This document shows, one piece after another, positions 14,585-23,141 of a stretch of 37,109 nt of DNA (positions within the stretch are counted from its first letter, which is position 1; each line of letters starts with the position of its first letter). The translations under genes and the position numbers were made by a program. This stretch comes from Roseburia sp. (lineage in GTDB: Bacteria > Bacillota > Clostridia > Lachnospirales > Lachnospiraceae). A model generated the notes under the pieces. The model was not told where the DNA came from. It ran no database searches and saw nothing but the letters and a program-made list of their open reading frames with translations. The stretch is from positions 1 through 37,109 of the forward strand of contig JAMPIG010000031.1 in NCBI GenBank assembly GCA_023662875.1, read 5' to 3'.

Positions 14585-15823
14585 TTAAAGGATCACCAGA
14601 GGAATCGTATATTCGTTCAGGGGCTCGCTCTCTGTGAGCCCCGCCACAACGCCGTGATAGAGCTGACTGATCTGGATATCCTGCTTCAGCATATTGACGG
14701 AGTCCTCGTCCAGCTGCTTTTCCGCGTCCGCCAGCTTCGTAATCAGGGGGATGGAAGAATTTTTCTTGATTGCGCTGAGGAGCGGGGAGGCCGAGCGGCG
14801 GAAGCCCAGCACCCGCGCGTAGGGCGTGTGTCCGAGCTCTGTGCAGAGCGCCATATCCTCCTTCGTAATATTCAGCAGAATATGGAGCAGGCAGCGGCTG
14901 ATTCTCGCATAGGTCAGTTCTTTTGTTTTCAGCAGATTACAAAAATCGTCATAGTTTACAAAGCGGTCGAGGCTGTTCACGATGCGATCCGTGAGAGACT
15001 GGGAGACATCCAGATACTTTGCGTAACCGCATTCCTTCTCGGAGAGCAGCTTGTAATACAGGGCGGAGGAAAAATGATTGCTGCGCACGATCCGCTTTTC
15101 CGCGATTCGGGCGGACAAGAGCTCCCGGACGGATTCCGGAATATAGGCCTGTACGCAGGAGGCGTCGTTCTCCTGTTCCCAGATGGCATGTCGGATCGAC
15201 AGGGCGGAGCAGTATTGGGCATCGGGGACAAGGTTGTGGTAGCCGGGCCCCAGCCGCTTGACCGCCATGGGCTTCAGCGGGGAATTCTGGCGCAGGATCG
15301 CCTTGATGTACTCGATACCCAGGATGTTGTTGGCGGCGGAGAAGATCGAGTTGTTATACGCGAGCGGCGGAAAATACTGCATCAGGGCCGACGATCTGGC
15401 AAAGGGGTAGGAATGGCCCTGATGGAGATAAGATTTCATGAGCTCCGAAAACTCAGGGGGCTCCTCCGCTAAAATCTGTGCAATCTGGCTTAAGAGCGTA
15501 ACATCCCCGCTTTCGCAGCCGAAGCAGAGATTGGTAATCACATTCAGGCTGCTTAAGAGGGAGACCGCGCCCTGGGCAAAATATTCCGCGCTGGATACCG
15601 AATAGATCGCAGGGAGCTCCAGAACCAGATCCGCCCCGCCCCGCAGCGCCATCTCGGTTCGGGAATGCTTATCCAGAAGGGCCGGAGCGCCTCGCTGCAC
15701 AAAATTTCCGCTGAGGGCTACGACCGTATAATCCGCGCCGGTGATGCGCCGGGATTCCTCCAGCTGATACTGATGGCCGTTGTGAAATGGATTGTACTCT
15801 GCGATGATTCCGTTGACCTTCAT
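14585..15823 (-). CDS. tmcAL: tRNA(Met) cytidine acetate ligase (YlbM-like)
   Basis: This 412-residue enzyme uses acetate and ATP to form N4-acetylcytidine at the wobble position of elongator tRNA-Met. The N terminus MKVNGIIAEYNPFHNGHQYQ carries the HxGH-type nucleotidyltransferase motif (HNGH, residues ~14-17). ALSGNFVQRG and the RGGADLVLELP block are family hallmarks. The start at 15823 is fixed by AGGAGGT eight bases upstream; the 45-codon upstream extension is not translated in this interpretation. The gene runs against its neighbours, is convergent with UPF0210 and divergent from pta. Its use of acetate is of interest next to the acetate-forming pta-ackA pair, although that link is only suggestive. 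Confidence 0.95.
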   Translation of the reverse strand: MKVNGIIAEYNPFHNGHQYQLEESRRITGADYTVVALSGNFVQRGAPALLDKHSRTEMALRGGADLVLELPAIYSVSSAEYFAQGAVSLLSSLNVITNLCFGCESGDVTLLSQIAQILAEEPPEFSELMKSYLHQGHSYPFARSSALMQYFPPLAYNNSIFSAANNILGIEYIKAILRQNSPLKPMAVKRLGPGYHNLVPDAQYCSALSIRHAIWEQENDASCVQAYIPESVRELLSARIAEKRIVRSNHFSSALYYKLLSEKECGYAKYLDVSQSLTDRIVNSLDRFVNYDDFCNLLKTKELTYARISRCLLHILLNITKEDMALCTELGHTPYARVLGFRRSASPLLSAIKKNSSIPLITKLADAEKQLDEDSVNMLKQDIQISQLYHGVVAGLTESEPLNEYTIPLVIL

Positions 15824-15995
15824 AATGTTACCTCCTGCGGTGAACTGCTCTGTGATATTGCCGAAACGGGTCGTCCGAGAGAATTTTTCTTTCAAAAATC
15901 CCGTTTCGTATGATATCGACGACTGCTTTTTTTGACAGATTATCGAAATAACGACCAAAAATATCGGCTGACAATGTGAAAAAAATAACAGACAG

Positions 15996-16009
15996 TGAAA
16001 GCGTTTACA
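15996..16009. promoter_or_regulatory. Catabolite-responsive element (cre box) for CcpA
   Basis: TGAAAGCGTTTACA matches the cre consensus TGWAANCGNTNWCA at every fixed position. CcpA is the global carbon regulator of Firmicutes and activates pta and ackA in Bacillus subtilis through upstream cre sites. Here the box is centred roughly 120 bp upstream of the predicted pta start site, farther than the known activating sites, so activation from a distance or control of another promoter are both possible. Confidence 0.75.
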
Positions 16010-16090
16010 TATGCTAAAGTATCATAAAATCACGTGGATAAAAAGGAAGGGATTGTTTTCCAAAATATACAATTTATCGAATATTTTCCC

Positions 16091-16119
16091 TTGTGTCCTT
16101 CTCTTATATCTAGTATAAT
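16091..16119 (+). promoter_or_regulatory. Promoter of pta-ackA
   Basis: TTGTGT (16091-16096) and a consensus TATAAT (16114-16119) are 17 bp apart. AT-rich DNA upstream (16050-16090) could act as an UP element. The predicted leader before the pta start codon is about 100 nt. Confidence 0.65.
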
Positions 16120-16225
16120 ATATCTATCGCAGTTTGTTAAGTAAAATTTCTCATAATTTTGAAAAAACAACACTGTAGTTCCAAAAAAAATCAAAAAGCG
16201 GGAAATTGGCGGAAAGGAGAGGAAA

Positions 16226-17227
16226 ATGTCATACATTGACACAATCAAAGAGAGGGCGAGGCTTGATAAGAAGACGATCGTACTTCCCGAGTCCAACGAC
16301 AAGAGAACACTGCTGGCGGCCGCAAAGATTATGGAAGAGGGAATTGCGGACATTATCATGATCGGTAACGAGGAAAAGATCATGGATGGCGCCGGATGGC
16401 TGGAGGTCGATCTGACCGGGGTGAAGGTGATCGATCCGGCCACGACGGACAAGCTGGACGATTATGTCAACCTTCTGTATGAGACCAGAAAGGCGAAGGG
16501 TATGACGGAGGAGAAGGCGAGGGAGATTCTGCTGAAGGATTATCTGACCTTCGGGATCGTTATGGTAAAGGCGAACGACGCAGACGGGATGGTGGCGGGA
16601 GCCTGCCACTCTACGGCGGATACGCTTCGCCCCGCCCTGCAGATTTTAAAGACGGCTCCCGGCGTGAAGCTGGTGTCCGCTTTCTTCGTGATGGATACGC
16701 AGTTTAAGGATCAGGGAGAAAACGGCGCTTTCCTGTTTGCGGACTGCGGCCTGAATCAGGATCCCACGGCGGAGGAGCTGGCGGCGATCGCGGAGTCCTC
16801 GGCGAGAAGCTTCAAGGCCCTGGTCGGCCCCAAACCCGTGATCGCCATGCTGAGCCACTCGACGAAGGGAAGCGCGAAGCACGCCCTGGTGGATAAGGTC
16901 GTAGAGGCGACCAGAATCGCGAAGGAGCAGTATCCTCATCTGACGCTGGACGGCGAGCTGCAGCTGGATGCCGCTCTGGTTCCGGGCGTGGCGAAGACCA
17001 AGGCTCCCGGAAGCCCGGTAGGCGGCAGGGCTAATATCCTGGTCTTCCCGAACCTGGACGCCGGAAATATCGGATATAAGCTGGTGCAGAGACTGGGCGG
17101 GGCGGAGGCTTACGGCCCTATGCTGCAGGGAATCGCAAAGCCGGTGAACGATCTGTCGAGGGGATGCTCCTGGCAGGATATTGTCGGCGTCGTAGCCCTG
17201 ACGGCGGTACAGGCGCAGTTGGTTTAA
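16226..17227 (+). CDS. pta: Phosphate acetyltransferase
   Basis: This 333-residue enzyme converts acetyl-CoA and phosphate to acetyl phosphate, the first step of fermentative acetate formation. The short length marks the single-domain PTA_PTB type without the regulatory domains of the E. coli enzyme. Family sequence includes [12 protein letters not shown] near the N terminus, the [15 protein letters not shown] segment, [20 protein letters not shown] and [16 protein letters not shown] near the C terminus. GGAAAGGAGAGG precedes the ATG. ackA follows after 36 bp, so the two form an operon that yields ATP from acetyl-CoA. Confidence 0.97.
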   Translation: MSYIDTIKERARLDKKTIVLPESNDKRTLLAAAKIMEEGIADIIMIGNEEKIMDGAGWLEVDLTGVKVIDPATTDKLDDYVNLLYETRKAKGMTEEKAREILLKDYLTFGIVMVKANDADGMVAGACHSTADTLRPALQILKTAPGVKLVSAFFVMDTQFKDQGENGAFLFADCGLNQDPTAEELAAIAESSARSFKALVGPKPVIAMLSHSTKGSAKHALVDKVVEATRIAKEQYPHLTLDGELQLDAALVPGVAKTKAPGSPVGGRANILVFPNLDAGNIGYKLVQRLGGAEAYGPMLQGIAKPVNDLSRGCSWQDIVGVVALTAVQAQLV

Positions 17228-17263
17228 AAATGGATTTAAGGTGAACCGGAAAGGAAAGAGAAC

Positions 17264-18457
17264 ATGAAAGTATTAGTGATTAACTGCGGGAGCTCCTCCC
17301 TGAAATTTCAGCTGATCGATTCGGAGTCGGAGGAGTGCCTGGCCAAGGGACTTTGCGAGAGAATCGGAATCGACGGAAGTATGATTACCTATGCCCCTAA
17401 GGGGGGAGAGAAAAAGACGACGGAGACGCCTATGCCCGACCATACGGAGGCGATCCGTCTGGTTCTGGAGGCGCTGACGAACCCGGAGACCGGCGTGGTA
17501 AAGAGCCTGGCCGAAATCGGGGCGGTGGGACATCGGGTGGTACACGGAGGCGAAAAGTTCGCGGCCTCTGTGGTGATCGACGACGAGGTTCTGAAAGCGA
17601 TCGAGGAGTGCAACGACCTTGCGCCGCTTCACAACCCTGCGAATCTGATCGGGATCAATGCCTGCAAGGCTTTGATGCCAGAGACGCCCATGGTTGCCGT
17701 CTTCGACACGGCCTTCCATCAGACGATGCCGGAGGAGGCTTATCTGTACGGCCTTCCCTATGAGTATTATAAGAAATATAAGATCAGAAGATACGGCTTC
17801 CACGGAACCAGCCATTCCTATGTCTCCAAAAGAGCGGCGGAGGTTATGGGGAAGAATTACGAGGATCTGAAGATTATCGTATGCCACCTGGGGAACGGGG
17901 CCAGCGTATCGGCGGTAAAGAACGGGAAATGCGTGGATACCTCCATGGGGCTTACCCCTCTGCAGGGACTGATCATGGGAACCCGCTCCGGGGATATCGA
18001 TCCGGCCATCATCGAGTTCATCGCTCATAAAGAGGGCAAGAGTATCGATGAGATTATGAATATTCTGAACAAGAAGTCGGGCGTGTTGGGACTGTCGGAT
18101 AATCTTTCCTCCGATTTCCGCGACCTGGAGGCAGGATACCATAAGGGGGACGAGAACGGGATCCGCGCCATGAAGACCTACAGCTACAACGTGGCGAAGT
18201 ATGTGGGCGCTTACGCGGCGGCCATGAACGGGGTGGACGTAATCTGCTTTACGGCGGGCGTAGGGGAAAACGGTTCCCTGGTGCGCAGCATGATCTGCGA
18301 GTATCTGGGCTATCTGGGCGTCAGGATCGATCCGGAGCTGAACGGCAGGCGGGGAGAGGATCTCGCGATTACGACGCCGGACAGCAAAACGACGGTGATG
18401 GTGATTCCCACGAACGAGGAGCTGGCGATCGCCCGGGAGACGGTAGCGCTGGTATAG
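17264..18457 (+). CDS. ackA: Acetate kinase
   Basis: This 397-residue enzyme transfers phosphate from acetyl phosphate to ADP, giving acetate and ATP. It starts with the ASKHA phosphate-binding segment [29 protein letters not shown] (about 86-97) and [13 protein letters not shown] with the catalytic His/Arg region are visible, as is [20 protein letters not shown] and the C-terminal FTAGVGENG. The length is typical. It follows pta by 36 bp with a GGAAAGGA ribosome binding site. No clear terminator follows before the next gene at 18587. Confidence 0.98.
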   Translation: MKVLVINCGSSSLKFQLIDSESEECLAKGLCERIGIDGSMITYAPKGGEKKTTETPMPDHTEAIRLVLEALTNPETGVVKSLAEIGAVGHRVVHGGEKFAASVVIDDEVLKAIEECNDLAPLHNPANLIGINACKALMPETPMVAVFDTAFHQTMPEEAYLYGLPYEYYKKYKIRRYGFHGTSHSYVSKRAAEVMGKNYEDLKIIVCHLGNGASVSAVKNGKCVDTSMGLTPLQGLIMGTRSGDIDPAIIEFIAHKEGKSIDEIMNILNKKSGVLGLSDNLSSDFRDLEAGYHKGDENGIRAMKTYSYNVAKYVGAYAAAMNGVDVICFTAGVGENGSLVRSMICEYLGYLGVRIDPELNGRRGEDLAITTPDSKTTVMVIPTNEELAIARETVALV

Positions 18458-18586
18458 ACGGATAGAAAAAATAGCTTCCCTTTATGAAAAAAGGCAGGAA
18501 ATCTTAAGGATTCCTTTACAAATTTGATACAGCGATGTGAGAGAATGGAGAAAACAGGCTGATACGAAGGAGAAAGGATTACGGAA

Positions 18587-19858
18587 GTGGGAAGCGGGAA
18601 CGGAAGGATAGCGGAGCGGAAGAAACCGGGCAGGGAAGGCACCGACAGGGGAACGGGACTCCAGAGGCCGCAGGAAGGCATCGAGAGCGCAGAGACGCAG
18701 GAAATTCAGAAAGAGAGCGGCAGAGAACGGGCGTGGGGAACTTTAAAGGACAGCGTCAGAGAACAGGCACAGGAGAATCCGGACGGCGTAAGCAGGAGGC
18801 AGTCGCCGCCGGGAATCTGGAGACAGCAGGTACAGCGGCAGCTGCAGCAACAGGGAAAGGTTAATAAGTGGCTGGCGTCTGCCGTGGTTCTGCTGGGAAT
18901 CCTGTTGGCGGTCAGCCTGGTCGGCTGGGGAAGCCTGTACCGAAAGCTGGGGCAGATAGAAAAGCTGGCGGAAGAGACGGCCGGAAAGCTTCAGGAGCAG
19001 GAGGAAAGGACAGCCGAGCAGGAAGCCCGTCAGGAGGAGTATTATGCTCCCGCTGAGGAGAGAACCGGAACGACGATACGAACCAAGGAGGAAGAGCCTG
19101 ATTATCCTGAAATCTGGGGACGGGAGAAGGTTGACCGGCCGGTGCGCCGGACGGAGCGTCAGGTTCGGGAAAGGCTGAAGGAGCTGGCGGAGGAAGGCGG
19201 CCTGCTGGAGGAAATCTACGAGAATCGGAAGGACTATCCGGACAAGCTGCTGGAGGCTTTGGCGAACAATCCGGAGATGGCCGGTTTTGTGGCCGGATAT
19301 CCGGAACGGGAGAAAGCGCCGAAGGCGGTTTTGACGGAAAAGGAAAAGGAGTCGGACTTTCCGCTCTTTCTGCAGTGGGATCCCCGCTGGGGCTATGAGG
19401 ATTACGGGGACGACGGGATGATCGGTCTTTCGGGCTGCGGGCCAACCTGCGTCTCTATGGCTCTCTATTATCTGACGGGAGACGAAAGTCTTACCCCGGA
19501 CGTCATCGCTGCATACAGCATGGAAAACGGTTATTATGTGCCGGGCGTCGGCACAGCCTGGGCGCTGATCGAGGAATCGGCGGAGAGGTATGGGGTCGAA
19601 GCCAGACAGCGGAGAATCGAGGAGGAGAGCCTTTTGGAGACGCTGGATCAGGGAGGCGTGCTGATCTGCTCCATGAGCAGCGGGGATTTCACCGCGGCGG
19701 GTCATTTTATCGTGATCTACGGGTACGACGAGGAAGGATTTCTGGTAAACGATCCCAACTGTGTGGCGCGGAGCAGGATGCATTGGAGTTGGGGGAGACT
19801 GCAGGGGCAGATTAAAAATGTCTGGGAATATATCCGCCCCTCTTCACGGCTGTCCTGA
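18587..19858 (+). CDS. Membrane-anchored C39-like cysteine peptidase
   Basis: This 423-residue protein has a basic, hydrophilic N-terminal ~90 residues, a single membrane segment at about 96-115 (WLASAVVLLGILLAVSLVGW), a charged coiled-coil/Glu-rich stalk (about 120-250), and a C-terminal papain-like peptidase domain of the C39_2 type (about 255-415). The likely catalytic residues are Cys284 in SGCGPTC, His373 in GHFIVIYGYD and Asp389 in VNDP. A positively charged N terminus before one membrane segment suggests the enzyme faces outside. The GTG at 18587 follows AAGGAGAAAGG; an earlier start is not obvious. It lies between ackA and yceD and is not part of the usual gene order there. The substrate is unknown; unlike classic C39 peptidases it has no ABC transporter. 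Confidence 0.82.
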   Translation: MGSGNGRIAERKKPGREGTDRGTGLQRPQEGIESAETQEIQKESGRERAWGTLKDSVREQAQENPDGVSRRQSPPGIWRQQVQRQLQQQGKVNKWLASAVVLLGILLAVSLVGWGSLYRKLGQIEKLAEETAGKLQEQEERTAEQEARQEEYYAPAEERTGTTIRTKEEEPDYPEIWGREKVDRPVRRTERQVRERLKELAEEGGLLEEIYENRKDYPDKLLEALANNPEMAGFVAGYPEREKAPKAVLTEKEKESDFPLFLQWDPRWGYEDYGDDGMIGLSGCGPTCVSMALYYLTGDESLTPDVIAAYSMENGYYVPGVGTAWALIEESAERYGVEARQRRIEEESLLETLDQGGVLICSMSSGDFTAAGHFIVIYGYDEEGFLVNDPNCVARSRMHWSWGRLQGQIKNVWEYIRPSSRLS

Positions 19859-19987
19859 GAAATTCGTCCGGCGGCGTTTCAGGTTGGGTGAATTAAGCAC
19901 AGGGGTAGATTTTCCGTTTCGTTATGGGGCAAAGACAGGGAATAATACTGAAAACAGGGAAAAACAGGGAAAAACGCAAAAATAAGC

Positions 19988-20016
19988 TTGACAAATCGGG
20001 CACTGTTCTATATACT
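19988..20016 (+). promoter_or_regulatory. Strong promoter of yceD-rpmF
   Basis: A perfect TTGACA (19988-19993) and TATACT (20011-20016) are 17 bp apart, the best promoter in the window. Transcription should start near 20023, which excludes the GTG at 20025 as a practical start codon for yceD. Confidence 0.85.
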
Positions 20017-20063
20017 ATATCAGTGTGCGAAAATTGTTCTTAGTTATGAGCATAGGAGCCGCA

Positions 20064-20588
20064 ATGTTAGTTAATTTGTCTGATATTCTGACAACCGAGG
20101 GCAGACAGAGGGAAGCGGAGCTTCCTCTCGAAATGAACCGTTTCGAGAGCGGACAGGGCAGCTTTGAGATCCTCAGGAGGACGCCGGTGAAGTTTCTCTT
20201 TACCAATATCGAGCCGGGTAAGGCAAGAGTGGAGGGAAGCGTCAGTCTGGTTTTCCGAACCGTCTGCGACCGTTGCCTGACGGAGGTGGAGACGGCGCTG
20301 GATCTGACCTTCGACCGGGTTGTTTTTTCGCCGGAGATCGGCGCGGAGGATGACGAGGCGGACGACCTTGGGTTTATGGAAGGCTATCAGCTGGACGCAG
20401 AGGCTTTTGTGTACAATGAGATCATTGGTAGCTGGCCTGCAAAGATTCTGTGCAAGGAGGACTGCAAGGGACTTTGTCCCGTGTGCGGACAGAATCGGAA
20501 TGAGAGGGACTGTGGATGCGACACGTTCGTTCCCGACCCGCGAATGGCAGTCATACAGGATATTTTTAACGCGAATAAGGAGGTGTAA
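20064..20588 (+). CDS. yceD: YceD/DUF177 family protein
   Basis: This 174-residue protein belongs to the DUF177 family, almost always encoded next to rpmF and linked to 23S rRNA/ribosome biogenesis. The start at 20064 (MLVNLSDIL) is preceded by AGGAG at proper spacing and follows the strong promoter. The conserved RTVCDRCL (about residues 72-79) provides CxxC, and a second cysteine cluster CKEDCKGLCPVCG followed by CGCD lies near residues 128-153, probably binding zinc. rpmF follows within a few bases with an AAGGAGG site. The function of the family is not firmly established. Confidence 0.93.
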   Translation: MLVNLSDILTTEGRQREAELPLEMNRFESGQGSFEILRRTPVKFLFTNIEPGKARVEGSVSLVFRTVCDRCLTEVETALDLTFDRVVFSPEIGAEDDEADDLGFMEGYQLDAEAFVYNEIIGSWPAKILCKEDCKGLCPVCGQNRNERDCGCDTFVPDPRMAVIQDIFNANKEV

Positions 20589-20590
20589 CG

Positions 20591-20770
20591 ATGTCTATTT
20601 GTCCCAAGAATAAATCTTCCAAGAGCAGAAGAGACAAGAGAAGAGCAAACTGGAAGATGAGTGCTCCTACTCTGGTAAAGTGCAGTAAGTGCGGTGCGCT
20701 GATGGCACCTCACAGAGTATGCAAGGCCTGCGGTTCTTATAACAAGAAGCAGGTTGTTAGCGTTGACTGA
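20591..20770 (+). CDS. rpmF: 50S ribosomal protein L32
   Basis: This 59-residue basic protein is the large-subunit protein L32. It begins MSICPKNKSSKSRRDKRRAN and has the two zinc-binding pairs CSKC (residues 31-34) and CKAC (44-47) of the zinc form (C+). The ATG lies 9 bases after an AAGGAGG site and two bases after the yceD stop, so the two are cotranscribed and probably coupled. A terminator follows directly. Confidence 0.97.
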   Translation: MSICPKNKSSKSRRDKRRANWKMSAPTLVKCSKCGALMAPHRVCKACGSYNKKQVVSVD

Positions 20771-20793
20771 TAAACGGTGGACGCGGACAGAAA

Positions 20794-20819
20794 GGACGTC
20801 GATGACGGCGTCTTTTTTT
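20794..20819 (+). terminator. Rho-independent terminator after rpmF
   Basis: GACGTC (20795-20800) pairs with GGCGTC (20807-20812), allowing one G-U, around a 6-base loop, followed by seven T at 20813-20819. It separates the yceD-rpmF unit from plsX, which has its own promoter a few bases later. Confidence 0.85.
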
Positions 20820-20830
20820 GTTAGTTTATC

Positions 20831-20859
20831 TTGATTTTTATTTTGGGGTTTAGTATAGT
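20831..20859 (+). promoter_or_regulatory. Promoter of plsX-acpP
   Basis: TTGATT (20831-20836) and TATAGT (20854-20859) are separated by 17 bp, immediately after the rpmF terminator. No clear operator was identified. Confidence 0.65.
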
Positions 20860-20924
20860 AGAGAAGGACATACGGATAATTAAGAAATTTTTGACGAAAA
20901 CGAGTGGACGGAGAGGAAAAGCCG

Positions 20925-21935
20925 ATGGCTGACAGAGTGAAGGTGGCGGTTGACGCGATGGGCGGCGATAACGCTCCCGGGGAAAATGTAAAGGGAGCGG
21001 TCGAGGCCGTCAACGAGGATAAACGCGTAAAGGTGTTTCTGGTAGGACGGGAACCGGTAATCCGGGAGGAATTGAAGAAGTACGCTTACCCGGAGGAGCA
21101 GATTGAGATTGTTCATGCGGAGGAGGTGATCGAAACCGGGGAACCGCCGGTGATGGCGATCCGCAGGAAGAAGGATTCCTCTATCGTAAAGGCGATGTAT
21201 CTGGTAAAGGACGGAACCTGCGATGCCTTTGTCTCCGCGGGAAGCACAGGGGCTATTCTGGTAGGCGGCCAGGTTATCATAGGCCGGATCAAAGGGGTGG
21301 AACGGCCGCCCCTCGCGCCGATTATCCCGACGGCTAACGGCGTCAGCCTGCTGCTGGACTGCGGTGCAAACGTGGACGCAAGGCCATCCCAGCTGCTGCA
21401 GTTCGCAAAGATGGGAAGTATTTATATGGAGAGCGTCGTCGGAGTGAAGAATCCCCGGGTCGGCCTCGTCAATATCGGCGTGGAGGAAGAGAAGGGAAAC
21501 GCTCTGACCAAGGAAACCTATCCTTTGCTGCAGAATTGCCCGGAGATTCATTTTGTGGGGAATGTGGAGGCCCGGGATATTCCGGCGGGCGTGGCGGATG
21601 TTCTGGTCTGCGAAGCCTTTGCGGGCAATATCGTCCTGAAGATGATGGAGGGCGTCAGCGGCGTCCTGATTCAGAAGATCAAGTCCGGGATGATGGAGAG
21701 TCTGCGCAGTAAGCTTGGAGCCCTTCTGGTAAAGCCCGCGCTGAAGAAAACCCTGAAGGGATTCAGTACCGAGGAATACGGCGGCGCGCCGCTGCTGGGG
21801 CTGAACGAGCTGGTGGTTAAAACCCACGGAAGCAGTAAGGCCATTGAAATTCGTCATTCTATCCTTCAATGCATCGCATTTAAGGAACAGAATATAAATG
21901 AAAAAATCAAGGAACAGATTGTTCTGGGAAGTTAA
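20925..21935 (+). CDS. plsX: Phosphate acyltransferase PlsX
   Basis: This 336-residue membrane-associated enzyme makes acyl-phosphate from acyl-ACP for phosphatidic acid synthesis. The signature VAVDAMGGDNAP occupies the N terminus, and FVSAGSTGAILVGG, LLDCGANVDARP and DGFAGN-like CEAFAGNIVLKMMEG follow in the usual order. I chose the ATG at 20925 because GGAGAGG lies 8 bases upstream and the protein then starts in the family style; the in-frame GTG at 20904 adds seven residues without support. acpP follows after 17 bp, supplying the acyl carrier. Confidence 0.97.
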   Translation: MADRVKVAVDAMGGDNAPGENVKGAVEAVNEDKRVKVFLVGREPVIREELKKYAYPEEQIEIVHAEEVIETGEPPVMAIRRKKDSSIVKAMYLVKDGTCDAFVSAGSTGAILVGGQVIIGRIKGVERPPLAPIIPTANGVSLLLDCGANVDARPSQLLQFAKMGSIYMESVVGVKNPRVGLVNIGVEEEKGNALTKETYPLLQNCPEIHFVGNVEARDIPAGVADVLVCEAFAGNIVLKMMEGVSGVLIQKIKSGMMESLRSKLGALLVKPALKKTLKGFSTEEYGGAPLLGLNELVVKTHGSSKAIEIRHSILQCIAFKEQNINEKIKEQIVLGS

Positions 21936-21952
21936 GGAGCGAGTGGAGCGGT

Positions 21953-22180
21953 ATGGAATTTGAAAAATTAAAAAAAGTCATTGCGGAAGTGCTGAATGTG
22001 GACGCTAACGAGATTACGATGGAGACGACCTTTGTGGATGACCTGGGGGCGGATTCCCTGGATGTCTTCCAGATCGTGATGGGGATCGAGGAGGAGTTCG
22101 GAATTGAGATCCCGGCCGAGAAGGCGGAGAAGATTACAACGGTGGAAGAAGCTGTTGAGATGATTAAAGGCGCGCTGTAA
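21953..22180 (+). CDS. acpP: Acyl carrier protein
   Basis: This 75-residue acidic protein carries growing acyl chains on a 4'-phosphopantetheine arm attached to the Ser of LGADSLDVFQIV (Ser36 region). Length, acidity and helical pattern are typical. It follows plsX by 17 bp. A terminator lies about 135 bp downstream, so rnc-smc-ftsY probably has another promoter or depends on read-through. Confidence 0.97.
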   Translation: MEFEKLKKVIAEVLNVDANEITMETTFVDDLGADSLDVFQIVMGIEEEFGIEIPAEKAEKITTVEEAVEMIKGAL

Positions 22181-22315
22181 AGCGGAGTGAGCCTCGCTCA
22201 GGATATGATGCCGACAGCAGAAGGCAAAACAATCCAGAAGAACTATTGTCCGGATGCCAGCCGCAGGCGGCATGACGGGAAGTGTGTAAAGAAATTCTAA
22301 GCGGTCAAGATGACG

Positions 22316-22344
22316 AAGAGCAGTCCGCCAGGCGTACTGCTCTT
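22316..22344 (+). terminator. Rho-independent terminator after acpP
   Basis: AAGAGCAGT (22316-22324) and ACTGCTCTT (22336-22344) form a perfect 9-bp stem around an 11-base loop. The T tract is short (TTT then CCTTC), so termination may be partial. The preceding 22181-22310 holds no gene that I can support. Confidence 0.7.
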
Positions 22345-22439
22345 TCCTTCATGGCAATGGAAATTACGTGAGGCGCAATTTCGACTGTGCTTGACAAAAT
22401 CCTTGCAAAGCGGGATTTTTGCGTGAAAAGAGGGAAAAA

Positions 22440-23141
22440 TTGAAGAATTATACGTTGCAGGAATTGGAAAACCGGATCGGATACCGTTTCCGGAATATTG
22501 CGCTGTTAAAGCAGGCGCTGACCCACAGCTCCTATACCAACGAGCAGAAGATCAACAAGGCGGAGGATTATGAAAGGCTGGAATTTTTAGGAGACGCCAT
22601 ACTGGAGCTGGTCTCAAGCGATTTCCTGTTTCGAACCCATACTGAGATGCCGGAGGGAGAGCTGACGAAGACCCGGGCGTCCCTGGTCTGCGAGACTTCT
22701 CTGGCTTTCTGTGCCAGAGACCTGGAGCTGGGGAAATTCATGCTGTTGGGAAGAGGCGAGGAGACCACTGGCGGAAGAGAGAGGAACAGTATCATCGCGG
22801 ATGGGATGGAGGCGGTTACGGGTGCCATCTACCTGGACGGGGGAATGGAAGCGGCGAGGGACTTTATTTTCCGCTTTATTCTGTCGGATCTGGAGAACAA
22901 GCAGCTTTTTTATGACAGCAAGAGCAATCTGCAGGAATTGCTTCAGGGAAAGCTGAAAAAGGAATTTCACTATGAGCTGAAGGAGGAGAGCGGGCCGGAG
23001 CATAATAAGATCTTTTGCGTTTCCGTTTACATGGAGGGAGAGCGCCTGGGAGAGGGCGCGGGAAGAACAAAGAAAGCGGCGGAGCAACAGGCGGCGTACC
23101 AGGCGTTGCTTTGTCTGAGGGATAGAGGGATATGTATTTAA
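22440..23141 (+). CDS. rnc: Ribonuclease III
   Basis: This 233-residue enzyme cleaves double-stranded RNA, maturing rRNA and degrading structured transcripts. The signature ERLEFLGDAILEL (about 45-57) holds the catalytic acids, and the second acidic site is in ADGMEAVTGAIYLD. The C-terminal ~70 residues are a double-stranded-RNA-binding domain ending in AGRTKKAAEQQAAYQALL. No ATG or GTG is available near the N terminus, so the TTG at 22440 is the best start: AAGAGGG ends five bases before it. A TTG at 22419 would add seven residues but has no good site. The gene overlaps smc by 10 bp. Confidence 0.94.
   Translation: MKNYTLQELENRIGYRFRNIALLKQALTHSSYTNEQKINKAEDYERLEFLGDAILELVSSDFLFRTHTEMPEGELTKTRASLVCETSLAFCARDLELGKFMLLGRGEETTGGRERNSIIADGMEAVTGAIYLDGGMEAARDFIFRFILSDLENKQLFYDSKSNLQELLQGKLKKEFHYELKEESGPEHNKIFCVSVYMEGERLGEGAGRTKKAAEQQAAYQALLCLRDRGICI

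Larger units (their letters stand above)
15824..16225. promoter_or_regulatory. 400-bp divergent regulatory region between tmcAL and pta
   Basis: This AT-rich, gene-free stretch separates two divergent genes. It holds the cre box at 15996-16009 and a good pta promoter at 16091-16119, both listed separately. A TTTACA overlapping the cre box with TAAAAT 15 bp later could be a second, weaker promoter. I could not find a convincing tmcAL promoter on the minus strand. Confidence 0.6.

Noticed and set aside
22391-22420. Promoter for rnc starting at TTGACA (22391)
   Set aside because: The -35 is perfect, but at 17-18 bp there is only GATTTT or ATTTTT, so I did not list it as a feature. It may still be a weak promoter.
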